DNA of 64,000 nt from Saturnia japonica (GCA_033032175.1 CM065309.1:19406001-19470000), one strand, 5' to 3'. Shown: positions 32,960-45,835, counted from the first letter of the stretch. Numbers and translations: made by a program. The notes: generated by a model not told the origin, from the sequence alone.

Positions 32960-34585
32960 GTTCCATCACCCACCTACCTCATACATAAACACACGAGTAA
33001 ATTAAAGCCGTTTAATTTGTATTATGTACGGATAATTTCCTATGTATTGTATATTAAGGTTTACAAATTAATTTTAATTACTGAAATACATAATTTCGTG
33101 TCGACACCTCGTCACTTTCTCGGTGATATGTCGTCAAGTGACATAGTGTCGTTTGTCATCGGTGACTAATTAGTAAACATACTCGACATGTTGACTTAAG
33201 TCATTGGTTAGATGCATCGCGGCTTCGCGACGCTTTGACATAGTTTCGATGAAAGGTATATAATATTATGTCGTTTACAAACAAATAACTCATACCTGTT
33301 TTATTAATTTAGTACAAAATCTTCAAATGTTTTGATGTGAAATTTGTTGCTCGTTTGCATGGGAATATAAACATACCTCGACGTGTCATTCTTGATCTAA
33401 CTTCGCGTCTTTATGTTTTTAGAAAATGATTGAAATACATTTATCATGTAAATGATTTGATAAAAATGTACTTTATTCGTAATAAAGTACAAACAAACTT
33501 ACAACAAATTTAATTTCGTTATCCTCATGACTGTACATCAGTGGAATGCAGCTATGTCCTGCCACAATAAGGGAATTATTGGTGATCCAACTGCATCCCA
33601 AGAATGGCAAATATTCAGTCTTTATTTTCACAACAGTCTTTCCTTGAGTAGAGTCGGCTACATTAATAGAACTGTCATGCGCAACCCAAGCAACTTTATT
33701 TCCGTCATCGGAAAATTACACGCTATGTACCCATCCACCACCTGATGCAGAATTCGGAAATTCAGCTAATAATTGGCCCAATGGCAACTTAGTTAATGGC
33801 AAATTTGTTTGTTAAATTACCATTAATTAATAACTAGGTATTTCAAAATAGGTTTTTCGTTTAAATATCTATACAAATATAATAAAGCGAAAAAAGTTTT
33901 TTGAAGTGAAAACTTCTATAGGAAGGTTTGGATAGGGTGTAAATTCATGTATAAGTCGTCATCGACATGGATACGTGACGTTTTAACAATATACGGAGGC
34001 TTTGTATCCATATAACCTAAAAATAAAATAAAAATCAATTAATTTGGATATCCAAAAATAACAACTGCTTTAAGTTTTCAATTCTGTCGGCAGTCCTCAT
34101 GACTGCTTTGTCTTTTTTTGTTTGTTTAAACGCGCTAATCTCTGGAACTACCAGTCGGACTCGAAAAATGTTGTATATGATAGCCATACTCACGAGGAAC
34201 AATATAGGCTATCTAACATTAGGCTACAACTCTCAAATAGCCTTAAATATTGATTTTTGTTATGTAAGTCGGAAGTGGCAGCCCTCCCGAACTGTTGTGT
34301 CCGCGTGCGGTGGTGTAATGGTTAATTATACGTAAATACAATGCTCTATAAAAATATTGTTTCTTGGTATATCTAAAAAAAGTCTGCGATATTATATACC
34401 TATCCCTTATACATAAGCCACAATAAGGATTTTGTGACAAAGATTTCTTGGAAATTAAAAAGTGATATATGACCCTTATTACGAACAAAAGTTGCTTTAT
34501 CATAAAAGCAATTTTATGAAATTAAATTTAGTTTTGAAAAGCATGTTAATGGACACATAGTTTAAAATAATTTGTACTTGCGGGA
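32960..34585. other. No gene seen
   Basis: AT-rich unique-looking DNA. Frames at 33527-33745, 34099-34335 and 34243-34503 are unrecognised. Confidence 0.5.
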
Positions 34586-34589
34586 AGAA

Positions 34590-34679
34590 CAATTATGATA
34601 CACTACACGGGTAGGTACGTTGGCGGCGCGGTGTTTGTCGGATAAAATTCACACGGGTGAAACCGCGGGGCACAGCTGG
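34590..34679 (+). mobile_element. Helitron-like repeat H, right tip
   Basis: Only the 3' terminal part: 'cacgggtgaaaccgcggggc' and 'acagCTGG' followed by T. The CTGG ending is a legal CTRR variant. Confidence 0.5.
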
Positions 34680-34869
34680 TAATATTATAAAGCTCAAGAG
34701 ATGTTTGTTTGTTTTTTATTTATTTTAGCTCTACAAAGTAACAGAACTTTGCTGCATGGTAACCACAGTACAATCCACAAACAGTGGTGATCACCAACTG
34801 ATCAACTATCCATCGCCAGTCTTTGTTCTCGTGGTGGCGAGTTTATTAAAACAAATGAAATCCAGTATT

Positions 34870-35105
34870 TAAACTGCCTCATTAGCCTAGTGGTCGTAAG
34901 CGCGACTGCTATGATCGAGGTCCTGGGTTCGATTTCCAGATCAAACAAAGTGTTATTTGGTTTTTCTATAAAATTCTCAGTAGCAGCTCGGAGTTCGGCG
35001 TTGTGCCCGATTAGTGGCAATAGGCTCGCCCCCTATTAAATGAGACCTAAAAACATATTACTACACCTCTGCCTAGCCTTTCTGGAATACGTGATGGTAT
35101 GTTAT
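34870..35105 (+). mobile_element. SINE family B, near full length
   Basis: Starts with a clear tRNA-like head: A-box 'tagcctagtggtcgtaagcg', B-box 'gggttcgatttcc'. The body has 'cggagttcggcgttgtgccc' and 'ggctcgccccctattaaa'. The reverse frame at 34802-35020 is antisense to it. Confidence 0.8.
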
Positions 35106-35427
35106 GTTATTTAAACAAACAATGTTACTGACTAAAGTTTGAACATGATTTTAGTTTAAAGAAAACATAATGAATGCAAATATAAAACAATTTATCACTT
35201 TAATTGTCTTAGTGGTTAACTATAGCCGTGACCCACAAACGATGACGTCATTGAAATGAAAACGTGATACGAGTGCGTTATACACACAGTGTGGTAAAAC
35301 GTCCAATTGTAATTTGAACTAATTTTATATTCAACATTTGATAAAAATACATAAGTTCTTATTTCAACTTTTTTTATCATTAAACGTATGAACTCTTCTA
35401 AACAACTATTTCGATGTTTTTTATACA

Positions 35428-35745
35428 GCCGTAAAGATGGCTCAGTTGGTGGCGTGTACGAACTCCGCGTCGTTCGACGTCAGTTCGAATCGCTGCAATG
35501 AGCCTAAGCTCTCGGTGAAGGAAAACATCGTGATGAAACCATAGCTTGGTGGTAGGGTTTTTTCTAATGGCCGCCTGGCTAGCTACCACCCTCAAGTTGA
35601 AAATCTGTCGCCAAGTACCAATAGGTGTGTTCCGGCTGCTGCACTTGAGAGCCAGTCTTTCACTAGGGTTAGCATGGTACAATTTTGGGGCACATCACAC
35701 TTAAGATCAGGTGAGATTAGGGCCACAACGGTAAACATATAACGA
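35428..35745 (+). mobile_element. SINE family A, near full length
   Basis: The best preserved copy: A-box-like 'tggctcagttggtggcgtg', B-box-like 'cagttcgaatcgc', then the family body. The reverse-strand frame at 35398-35682 is an antisense reading of this SINE and is not a gene. Confidence 0.82.
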
Positions 35746-36104
35746 TTAAAAAAATTATGTAGAGAAGTACAACAAATTTTATATAAATACAGGTTTACTT
35801 AAATAAAACTTTTTTCTTGCATATGCAAAGTTTTATATAACGACGAAGTAAAGCGTTTTTTATCTTACTATCGAATTATAACTTAAACCTGGTTTGAACA
35901 TGATAAATACAATAGTATTATAAGTAAAAAGGTGCTTACAATATGATTGGATAAACCCAAACGTATAATCAACGACTAAATGGAAAGTATATAGTAAATA
36001 TTGTAAAAACATATTAATTTCAATATGGCACTTTGTTTTTCGGAGTAATCCAAATTATGTTGAAATATATACGGGTTTAACGTGATTCAGCTCTCGGTGG
36101 TAGC

Positions 36105-36290
36105 GTTCATAAGTTCTGATATTGTAATGTTCTGAAATAAAGTGCACTGAAGTGAAGCGATGACTCTCGAGATTTCAGCAAAAACATCGTTATGCAGTTA
36201 AAACCCGGTGATAGTCAATTTTTTACTTCTTTCTTTCCTAATTAGCTACCACACTCAAGATGAAAGTCTAGCGATGAGTATCTGTCGTTA
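36105..36290 (+). mobile_element. SINE family A, degraded
   Basis: Weak but ordered matches: 'agcaaaaacatcgttatgca', 'attagctaccacactcaaga' and 'gatgaaagtctagcgatg'. Confidence 0.5.
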
Positions 36291-36299
36291 GCGAAATAA

Positions 36300-38784
36300 T
36301 CCAGAATATCAAAAATATGGTATCCATTTTATATATTTTAACTATTTCATTCTTTATTGGAGTAACTCCTTTTTTTGTTTTAGTGGTTTTTATTTTATCG
36401 AATATATAAGTTCCATTGTACTCTATCCTTTGTAGGATCAAATCAGGAATGTCGCTGACGAGATAGCATTACTATATATCCGAACCAGGTTCTGCCAAAA
36501 TGCTATTGCAAAACCTATATTTTAACAGCTTAAATTCATACTATTCATCAACGACTCCTTTTCATTCACATAATCAATCTTCCCACATGCATTACAGGTG
36601 GGAGACTCCGTTTTCTCATTAGATATCCAAGTCTTCCCGATCACCAATATGTAAGTAAACTAATAATTTAAAAAATCCGTCTTTCAATTGGTGGAATCGA
36701 TCGTAAAAATATTTGTATATCCAATGTACAAAAACCGAACGAGCAAAGACTGATAACAGGTTTTTATTGCAATTTGATAAACGCAATTAAGAGACTTGCA
36801 TAGAGATAAAAGGCGCCTTAATTGCACGCCCGATGAATAAATTTCTTTTTGTGGATATAAGACGAAGACTTTGGTCCGTAGTTCATTAATCATTCGTCTG
36901 TTTCATTTACCGGCTCGAAACGGACGTTGATCGTAATTATAATTTTATCTCGATAGTTTGTGATCAAGATAAAAATGGTAAGAAAATAAACCTTGCCGCA
37001 AAATTCGTTCCTTGTTGACGACCGTATAAGAATTTTAACTAAATAACACATCGATTCCTTAACTAAAATATACTGTAATAGTATTGACACGAAATGGATT
37101 TTATTCAATGTACACGCTGAGAATGCACTTTGAATATTAAGAAACTCGGCCAGGGCATTATGTTTAACCGCTGTAAGAAATATAAAAAAATATCCTTATT
37201 TCATAAAATAAATGTATGTTTGTATGTTTTGGAGTAGTACGCAAAAACAATCTGAGAAATTTTCATTGAAATGTCATAAAGTAAAAGTAATACATAGTAT
37301 AATTTTATTATGTTGGCATCAGATTTTCATATAATATTTCTAATTGTATTTGCAAATTGCAATTCTATTATTATTGCTTCTTTATCATAATTGTTTCAAT
37401 CAGCGGCTCAGACCGTTTGCTAAAAATATCATATTTATTTTAGGTACATTTAATAGATAATAACAATAATTAATAAATACCAGTCTGTAAGTGTCCCAAG
37501 GGATGATACGTTTTTATAAAATGAATTTACACAACACTGCTATAAATATGTTGTATAATTTATAGTCGATGAGATAATTTTAATCGTTACGTAAATTATA
37601 ATATCGTAATAATTGTAAAATTAATTTAAATTAACCCAATAAATTTTGTGACACTAAATTATGTATGCGAATTTTTAGTACAGAACAGCGATTTTGTTGA
37701 TAGTATTGCATGGCCATGTGTGACCTGCATTATTCAACGCGCGTTTAATATTCTCAACGATAGAGTAATTTCTTAAATATCTTAACCGGTGAATAATGAT
37801 TTTACGAATCGCAGAAACACCGCGCCTTTGAAGAACTTGTTGGATTATATTTTAGTAGGTAAACCTATGACTGCCTGACAGATACGTTCGCATACTTATT
37901 GTATTGGATCAAGGTCCATTAAGTCTTGCCTGCACCTGCAGCTTTGAAAATCAAGATTTTATGTAAGCTTGCAATTTGTTTTAAGTTGTAAATATTAAGT
38001 TTAGGTTACGATGAAACTGGTATGAACACTTGAGACCAAAGTCACTATATTAAATAAATTTATTTAAATTATTATTAAAAAAAGTATAAGCATAATAATC
38101 AGAACATTAGATTTTTAAAATATTTATTTTCATAACTTTATAAATAAAAACTAAAAATAAATAAATTTATACAATAAATCATAAAACAGCTAGGCTCGAA
38201 CTATCGACTACTTGTACTGTACATACGACAGTGCGTACAAGTTTGGTCGTCACAATGCTAGGCCATTTCGATAACGATTACTGTCGTGAAAATCAGGACT
38301 TTATTTAACCGTGTCTATTATATTCTATCTCATTCTCTCTCAGGCTAAATCCTATAGATGTATGTATTTATCTCTTTATAGTGTCAGTCGGTCACTTTTC
38401 CCCATAAAACTCCCATCCTATAACATGGAACTTCGTTTCAACAAAATATATTTACGAGTTTTGATTATATTGTTAGCTAGTATATAACAATAAAATAACA
38501 AAGAAACATACATTTTTATACATAGATAAACTAATAACATAAAGTCAGTATATTTACCTACGTAATTATTTCTTTAAATAATTTATATAATTGAATTAAT
38601 TATAAATATGACGAAATCATTACTCATCACTACACTCATTTTAGTTAAGAATAGTAGTGAATAAAACTTACGTGTTCTGTATATTTTGTCACGCTTTTTT
38701 TAATAAATAATATTTAACGGGTAAAACATTTACTATTATTTTTAATGGTTTTAAAGGTTTAACGCATTTAACATCTCAACTGAT
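36300..38784. other. No gene seen
   Basis: AT-rich throughout; no repeat family or reading frame was recognised. Confidence 0.5.
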
Positions 38785-38812
38785 GAGGTGGCCCAAGATG
38801 GTAACACGCTAA

Positions 38813-39489
38813 AGTCTCCTCTACACGTCAACAGATGCATCTTCGGATGCGTCTGCCGACATATAGAGGGGGTAATTTGTGCGTCTGTTGTGGTTATTTA
38901 ACGTCCGCAGATGCGTCCGCTTCGGTCAAGTCCGGTGAAGCTGTAAAAGCCGCAGCGGCTCTGTTTTTGGATAGGGCCCCTAAGGATAACAGTGTAGTCA
39001 GTTCTAAAAAAAAAAAAATTATTCACTTCTAATTCGCGGCTGAGTGCCCTAAGCGCTCGCCCCCAAGCCCGGTGAAGCTGTAAAAGCTGCAGCGGCTCTG
39101 TTTTTGGATAGGGCCCCTAAGGCTAACAGTGTAGTCAGTTCAAAAAAAAAATCCGCTTCGAATCAGATTGTTGTCGGTTTTTTTGGCACGAATCAAAGGG
39201 TTTCGGCGCGAACGTCCGGCGTCTGTTCACACGTCTGAGGACTTCTTGCAGTTTCATTCTTTTGCTGCGATGCACACTCAACTAGTAATTAAAAGTACTA
39301 AATAAATAAACAGCTGCGGCAGCTACAATCTCAATACCCATTTTTTTAAACCTTACATGCGAGTTGCTTCTGTGGAGAATTAATATAGACTTAGCGACCT
39401 AAAGACGTATGGACGGCTCGTGGTGATCCATCTGCTGATGCATTTGTCAGCATCCGCGGACGCAAATCTGTAGACGTGTAGAGGAGACA
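38813..39489. mobile_element. PIF/Harbinger-like MITE candidate with TAA target duplication
   Basis: Terminal inverted repeats AGTCTCCTCTACACGTC (38813-38829) and its complement (39473-39489, 16 of 17 matching) enclose 677 bp. TAA borders it at 38810-38812 and 39490-39492. A 3-bp TWA duplication is the hallmark of PIF/Harbinger elements. Subterminal copies of 'cagatgc' and 'ggatgc' follow the TIRs. There is no transposase; part of the inside is a later Jockey-tail insertion. Confidence 0.65.
38925..39151 (+). mobile_element. Double Jockey 3' tail inserted as one unit
   Basis: Two consecutive copies of the Jockey 3' terminus, each with 'ccggtgaagctgtaaaagc', 'cggctctgtttttggatagg' and an A-tail (39007-39018 and 39142-39151). 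The pair is flanked by a single 9-bp target duplication, TCCGCTTCG, at 38916-38924 and 39152-39160, so both tails probably arrived together. Confidence 0.7.
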
Positions 39490-40084
39490 TAAGCGTCGTG
39501 GGAAAGATTGGCTCTCAAGTGCAGCTGCCGGAACACACCTATTGGTGTTTGGAGACAGATTTTCAACTTGATTGGTAGCTAGCCAAGCGGGCATTAGAAA
39601 AATCTTTACCATCATGCATATATAAGTTTATAATAAATTTCTCAGGATTGATATAGTATTTTATTTAATCTTAAAAGAACATTTAAACGTACCTAATAGA
39701 AATGATTCCATCCGAAACTAAATTATAATCATTTTTAAAACAAAACAAAAAATTAAATTTTAAAGATGCAAAAAACATCGAAACGTTATAATGCTAATTA
39801 AAAATAACGACCGATAACGCGTTCAAGGAATAATAAAACTTGTGAGCTCGCTTAAACTATATGTATTAGGTAAATTGTGTTATTTTTTCGAAATACATTA
39901 TGAAAATTGGATTTATAAAAAAACAGTTGGTACCCACTTCCCAGTGATCTCATCGTCCTTCGAATTGGAATCACAAAAAAGGAACTCTTTATCAAGAGTT
40001 ACTGAGACGCCTTTAATATGTATTTATTTCGAGATGTGTTGTTCACGTGGGTCGTGGATTAAAGCAATGCAGTGATAGCTTAAA

Positions 40085-40340
40085 AGTAACGTGTCGGACA
40101 TCGCGACGTTCGACGTGAGTTGATGAAATAAGCCGGAGCTTATGATGAAAGAAAGCATCGTGGTAAAATCATAGTATGGTGGTAGGGCTTTTTCTAATTC
40201 CTACTTGGTTACAAACTACCCTCAAGTTGAAACTCTGTCGTCAAACACCTTTAAGTGTATTCCGGCCGCTGCAATTGAGAGCCAATTGTTCCATTAGGTT
40301 TAGCGTGTTACTATCTTGGGCTTAACATCAGATTATTTTG
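40085..40340 (+). mobile_element. SINE family A copy
   Basis: Starts in the tRNA-like head (gcgacgttcgacgtgagt) and runs through 'agaaagcatcgtggtaaaat' and 'attccggccgctgcaattga' to the 'ttagcgtgttactatcttgg' end. Confidence 0.75.
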
Positions 40341-40349
40341 ACAAAGACA

Positions 40350-41770
40350 ATAAAGGAGCATTTTTTGAACGTATGTTATACGAGACACAAAGCATTTAAA
40401 AAATATATGAAAAAACACTATTGGAATGCATATATGCGGTGGAATTCTAAAAAAATCAAATAGAAGGCGTACAAGGTTACTATGTTATTAAAATTAGATA
40501 CAATATTTATCAATGATAAATACAGAAGTACGATATTAAGAAAAAAATTTATGAGGCGTGTGCGAGGTTTTTATTTTAGAAAAAATATATCAATCGAATA
40601 TTTTTTGTGAAATATTATAAAAAGCAGCTTTTGAAATTCAATCACGTTAGCACACTTTAGCACAACAAAAGCGAGTTTTTATGCGCTGTACGTGTTTCCG
40701 AACTCTATTTAAACATTTTAAATGTAAATTCTGCGAAGTTATTAGAATACGTCGATTTTATTGTCCATACACTAGTTTTTTTTTCCTTTATGAAGTTGCT
40801 TCCCGCTGTCTATCCCTATTAGTCCATTTACTATAGTCACTATTGTCTATAGTCTATTTCTGTTTTCTTTTTCCTTCTTTTTAAACGGCTTGAGGGATTT
40901 TAGCTTACGAGGTTTCGTTTGATTCGGTTTAATTGTGTGAGAGACACAGGCTATACAATATTTAAATACGAAGTCTGGTAATCAGATAAAAAGCAAGAAG
41001 ATAAAAATACTTTTTTTAGTCAAGTGTTTTTGTTGCAGTCGTTCTTTTTGTTTCCTTTATAATAATTTAGTTTGTTTAAGTATGTTGTTTTTGTTGTTTA
41101 TATCTATGATAATAAACCATTACTACTCGCTTTTTTTCAGTATTGATATAACGTCCCGTATTACTTACAAACAATTATGGCATTTCTACCGACGACTGTT
41201 TGTTACACATCCACATTTTGTAAGCGGTATCCGAACGCGTTACGATTGACACATTAAACAATACATAAATAATATATGCAACAATGTTATTCTATATCTA
41301 TTTTCCTGATTTCTAAAGATATCTATAGTAGGAGCGTCGACTTTAATATAATAGTGAACAAGTTAGTCGCCGCCAGATCCAATACCACGAATTTTCTTTG
41401 TATCATCGCTTATTTATCTAGCTTAGACTTATTTACATACCTTTGTCATCGTTCGGTTACAAAACCTGCCGCATACATAATACACGATATTTGTGATAAT
41501 GAGTTATTCAAATATCATAGTGTAAAATAAAAACCAAACTGGTAAGAAAAAATGAGATAAAAAAATTGAATTAAATGAGAAACTTCTGACTAATTCACAT
41601 TCTACGTGCCAACCGTTCTGTAACTGATTTTCATATGATAATAATTTACGATTAAGTGATACAATAAAAAATCCTTTTTCCATTTAATTTTTGGTATCTC
41701 TAAACCGTATTATTATATTAAATAAGAGTTTTTTTTTTAATTAATAAATGTTAAATAAGATGTAAGAAAA
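40350..41770. other. No gene seen
   Basis: AT-rich; the 84-codon frame at 41276-41530 is unrecognised. Confidence 0.5.
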
Positions 41771-41777
41771 TGATATA

Positions 41778-42146
41778 CTAGCGTTGCACCCGCGGCGCTG
41801 CTAGCGTTTTTTACGTGTAGGTATGCATAAAATTATTTTTACTGATTTTATTCAAAATTCATATTGTAGTATATCAATTGAGGAATAACATAGTAAGTAA
41901 CATATAAAATAACATATAAATTTGATCAAAATCGGTTAAGAAGGAATTTTAATGCTATTACTAATTATTATTAGTATTATTTGCAATTCTTACAGCCTGT
42001 CAATTATGTAATGACATAAACTTCCCGTGTACAAAACTTCATAAAGATTGATCAAGCCGTTTTTGAGTTAAATCCGCACATACAAACAGGCATGCAGACA
42101 ACATTTTATTTAATGGTATATTCGTGATCAGTGTTCTTCATATAGG
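41778..42146 (-). mobile_element. Helitron-like repeat T, single-unit copy
   Basis: On the minus strand it begins near 'tcctatatgaagaacactga' and ends at CTAG (41778-41781) followed by T, with 'gccgcgggtgcaacg' before it. This agrees with a Helitron 5' TC and 3' CTRR-T. There is no coding frame. Confidence 0.55.
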
Positions 42147-42374
42147 AAATTTAGAAAAAGAAATTAATTGTTCAGACAGATACTACAGATAAATACTACA
42201 GATTTATGAATTAGATATATAAATTCTTGTGACCTTTAAAAGGGTGAAAGTTTTAAAGTGACCTTCTATTATTTTTGCCTATTGTAGTAGGGGCATGCAG
42301 TGAGAGTAGAGTTTTAAAATTATTTAATATTTAAATAAATATTTATGAATATCTGTGCTTTTTTATCTATATAC

Positions 42375-42605
42375 AATTAATAAAATTGAAGTGTCTGTTT
42401 GTAATGTGAAAATAATAGCTCTTTACTAAATTTATATAAAAGTATATGCGGTAGTTATAACAAAAGACAATTTTATTTTATCTCTGTCTATTTGGATCGG
42501 TTAATCTCCGAAACGGTTGGACCTATTTTGACAGGATTTTCACTGGCAGTTAGCTGATGTTATAAGGAGTAACTTAAGCTAATTTTATTAAAGTAATATA
42601 ATTAG
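42375..42605 (+). mobile_element. Helitron-like repeat H, left half
   Basis: 'aaaattgaagtgtctgtttg' and 'gttaatctccgaaacggttg' match 32405-32640; the right half with CTAG is absent. Confidence 0.6.
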
Positions 42606-42822
42606 GGTTTCGCGCAAATAAAAGAAAACTAACGTAAAAATTGTTCAACGTTGTAAATAATAATTTAATTTCATTGAATTGAATTGGTCCTCGTCATAAG
42701 ATTTTTCGAATTATTTTTGTCTTATCACTCCAAAGAAGTATTACTTGTTAAGTGACAAAAACTTTTTTTTTCGTTTTTTTCATGGTCTAGTCATGCAAAC
42801 CCGTCACGTAATCATCCCGTTT

Positions 42823-42929
42823 GCGTTTTCGAATTCGAAACGCATATAAGTCGTACATGTACTTACGCACGGCTTGCTACAGTTCCTCGTGCAGAATTTT
42901 AAATTTTCCTTTCGTAACCGAACGGAGTG
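42823..42929 (+). promoter_or_regulatory. Possible core promoter (TATA box and initiator)
   Basis: TATAAG at 42845-42850 is followed 36 bases later by a 'tacagttc' initiator-like site with A at 42881. A palindrome 'tttcgaattcgaaa' lies directly upstream (near 42826-42840), and 'gagtgagt' near 42925 resembles a splice donor. The spacing is slightly long and no coding exon follows with an ATG, so this is a weak call. Confidence 0.25.
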
Positions 42930-43489
42930 AGTAATCGACCGTAACAGTGACTTACGTGATTGTTATCAAGAAGTCACGGGGTCGCTCACGAATGTCCATA
43001 TATCTGCCGCCGCTTAGATTAATCGAGCGTACTGTGATTATAAACATTTTTTGCGACTTAAGGAGGAAGGGGGAATTTAAAAAAGGTGACCACCGTCGGA
43101 TATGGATTACACCGGTCCAACAACAATCACCGTCGATCTCTAACTTAACTATTTTTGCCTTAATATTGTCTGATGATAGATATAAAGGTCACAATGGAGT
43201 GACGACGTGTTTGTCTATTCATTTCCTTATACTTGTATAATTGTTATGAAATTGTGACAGTAGTCATGAAAATGTAAAGAAGAAAGCCAGTAAATCTATT
43301 TCGATATGAAAATAAATTATTCAATTTACGCTTGAAGGACGTTAAAACACTGTACACCGAGAACAGCCGGTAAGGTACTCGATCAAGATTTTCAATACAT
43401 TTTTTTACTGTGTAAATAATATATCCATACTTGGTAAATGTCAGCAAATGTAATGAAAATTGAACACAACATACCAGCACGCCTGTATC

Positions 43490-43605
43490 TCCGAAGGGTT
43501 GGCAGAGCTGTACTAATGTACTATATGTAAATGTAATAGGGGGCGACCCTATTGTCATTAATTGGGCATAAAGCCAAACTCCGAGCTGCAACTGAAAATT
43601 TTATA
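43490..43605 (-). mobile_element. SINE family B, partial
   Basis: Reverse fragment with 'gtaatagggggcgaccctat' and 'aagccaaactccgagctgca', matching the body of family B. The tRNA-like head is missing. Confidence 0.7.
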
Positions 43606-43609
43606 ATAG

Positions 43610-45160
43610 AATAGGCAGTTATACCATAATAAACTATAATAATTATTATAGAGATGCTACGCATACGTTCCTAGTACGAACAAGCAGTGTCCAGTCCCTT
43701 ATCCGTGTTTCCACTAATAGCTAATCGTATCGAATAAACGGTAAACAACTAACCACCAGTAACATCAGTCATCAACACATTTGATCCGATCTTCAATCGT
43801 TCACGTTTATTAATCACCATATCAAATAAACAGTCGGTACCGTTTAGTATGCAGCGGCCATTTGAAGTATTTTATAAATAATTACAAACCGACCTATATT
43901 ACGTTTATGAATGCCTTACAGTTATGCAGAAATGCTTGCACTCGAAACATCCTAGACATATATGTGTACTATACACGTATATAGCAAACTCATGGCACAG
44001 TGATGAAACCCTTTCGTTAAGCTGTTCGATTCCCGCACGAGTCGTGCCCCACAATCAATTAATATACCCACACTTTGGAGAGGTTAGATAACGTTTTTCC
44101 AAAAAAATCAATTTTATTTTTCGTTTATTCTGATCAAAGGCCTATCAAAAAGCACCAACGCGTCCGCGTTTTTGTTATTAAAAAACACCATCACCTATGT
44201 GTTTTCAGACAAAGTTCCTGTATTTTGTAAGGGACACGTACAAGAGACATTATTTAAAGGGGGTTTCTTTATTTCTTTTATGTATTACACACGATAAACT
44301 ATATCTTTCTGTTCTGTATCTAGGTAATAAATATCTATTACTTTATTAAATAATTAAACGAGAAAGTGTCAGAGATTGTTATCTATCGCCAGTCACCGCT
44401 CTTCATATCGTGATCATATCGGACTGCAAGCCTCTCAAGAGGTGGATGTTTCCCGATGACTACCGAAACTCCCGATCGATTCCGAAACGGTACAAACCAA
44501 ATACAGTGACTGGGACGGATTTATCACCATGTTCATTATGGTCGTAACCCAGGCGAGTACAGGTACCTACTACTCTGCTTGCTTACTGAATATAATTATG
44601 TACACTAGCTGATTCATGAACGTGAAATGTTTAAGCCACATTAGTAGGTGTTACACTGATGTATGGTGGTTACGATCCAGTCGGAGATAATAAGTATCGT
44701 AACACTATTACTTCTTATCCACAAATAAACGTGCGGTAGATTGTCCCCGCGTATTATACATATGAATTCTTAGAACTGTATATATATTTTATATTCGACC
44801 CGATTTACTTTAAAAAACCCAAGGTTATGATTACAAGAACAAGCTAACAAACTTAAAATAAACAAGCTCGAGGCATCCATTCGTAAGAGACAAGGGCCAT
44901 CAATCAGTTCGCGCTGGAATCGTGACATAATTATGTCGCTTATCATTTATGTGGTCACACGCGCGAATGACTCAGCCCTTGAATGAACGAAGATGATCGA
45001 AACAATTGAGAATTCATTCATCTTCATAATGAATCGGCGGTATGTTTTGACGTGTATATGTTACCGGCAATATATGTAACCAAATACATCGGTATTCGGT
45101 ATCACCATTTATATATAATTAGTCATCAAAATGTATGATTTAAACATTATTTTAAAGCTT
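43610..45160. other. No gene seen; possible SINE head
   Basis: A B-box-like 'gttcgattcccgcacgag' near 44026 preceded by 'tggcacagtgatg' may be a lone SINE head. At 44280-44306 there is a 'tattacacacgataaactat' block also present at 111-131. Confidence 0.4.
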
Positions 45161-45164
45161 ATCC

Positions 45165-45505
45165 TATATATTAATACGTAAAGCAAAAGCTTTCGGTACC
45201 TTTTTAAGCGTATTGCATGTACGGAAGACTATGAGATTTGGCATGGTTAAAATTTATATGGAGAATGAGTGCAGAAAGCTAAAGTTTATGTATAATATCT
45301 GTTACTAATATATTAAGTTAAATAAATTTATACTGCAAATCCTAACTGACCAGTGCCATTGAATTTAGACCCCCCAAAATATTGACATTGTCACTCAACG
45401 AAAAGTGACAGCAACTGATGTAGACAATACTCATTGTTTAGGTTCATGAATACTGGAAATGTCAAACAGAAAATAATCTATGGTCAAAAAGTGTTAATAA
45501 ATAGT
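45165..45505 (+). repeat. Unclassified interspersed repeat, copy 2
   Basis: Longer relative of 17285-17510. The extra middle part is about 45300-45420. No frame or terminal motif was recognised. Confidence 0.7.
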
Positions 45506-45654
45506 TTAAAAATACTTTTTTTCATTTAAAAAAAATTTAAATCCTTTTCATTAAGAATGTTGGTTAGATTGTTAACATTCTGTAATGAGCGAAATAATCA
45601 CATAAGTCAGCTAGTTTTATACCTATTAAATGTGTCTTTGGTTTGTTCTTATTT

Positions 45655-45835
45655 TAGTTTTTTAATCGACTTCAACAAAATAGTAAGGTTGCTCAATTCG
45701 AATGTATATTTTTTTAATGGATTTGCAGCCATAACTTCTTTGTTTATGAACCGATTGGGATGATTCTTTTTTATTGGATAGGGGATACCTTCAACTTTAT
45801 CCTTTTTGTTAAAAATTATCTTGTATTTTAATATA
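45655..45835 (+). repeat. Repeat R copy
   Basis: Forward copy with 'acttctttgtttatgaaccg', 'gattgggatgattctttttt' and a shortened downstream half. The two short overlapping frames here (45557-45870) come from the repeat. Confidence 0.7.

Larger units (their letters stand above)
38785..39615 (-). mobile_element. SINE family A, split by a TIR element
   Basis: Left piece 38785-38812 (ggtaacacgctaa) and right piece 39490-39615 (ctctcaagtgcagctgccgg ... cagattttcaacttga) are the two parts of one reverse SINE A. The intact junction can be read at 20605-20682. The gap is filled by the element at 38813-39489. Confidence 0.7.

Noticed and set aside
34880..34945. A functional tRNA gene
   Set aside because: The A and B boxes belong to the head of SINE family B; the body continues into the SINE and no cloverleaf with a proper acceptor stem closes.
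42947..43240. A 97-codon gene downstream of the possible promoter
   Set aside because: The frame begins with GTG, has no recognisable domain, and its first ATG is far inside; kept only as context for the promoter candidate.
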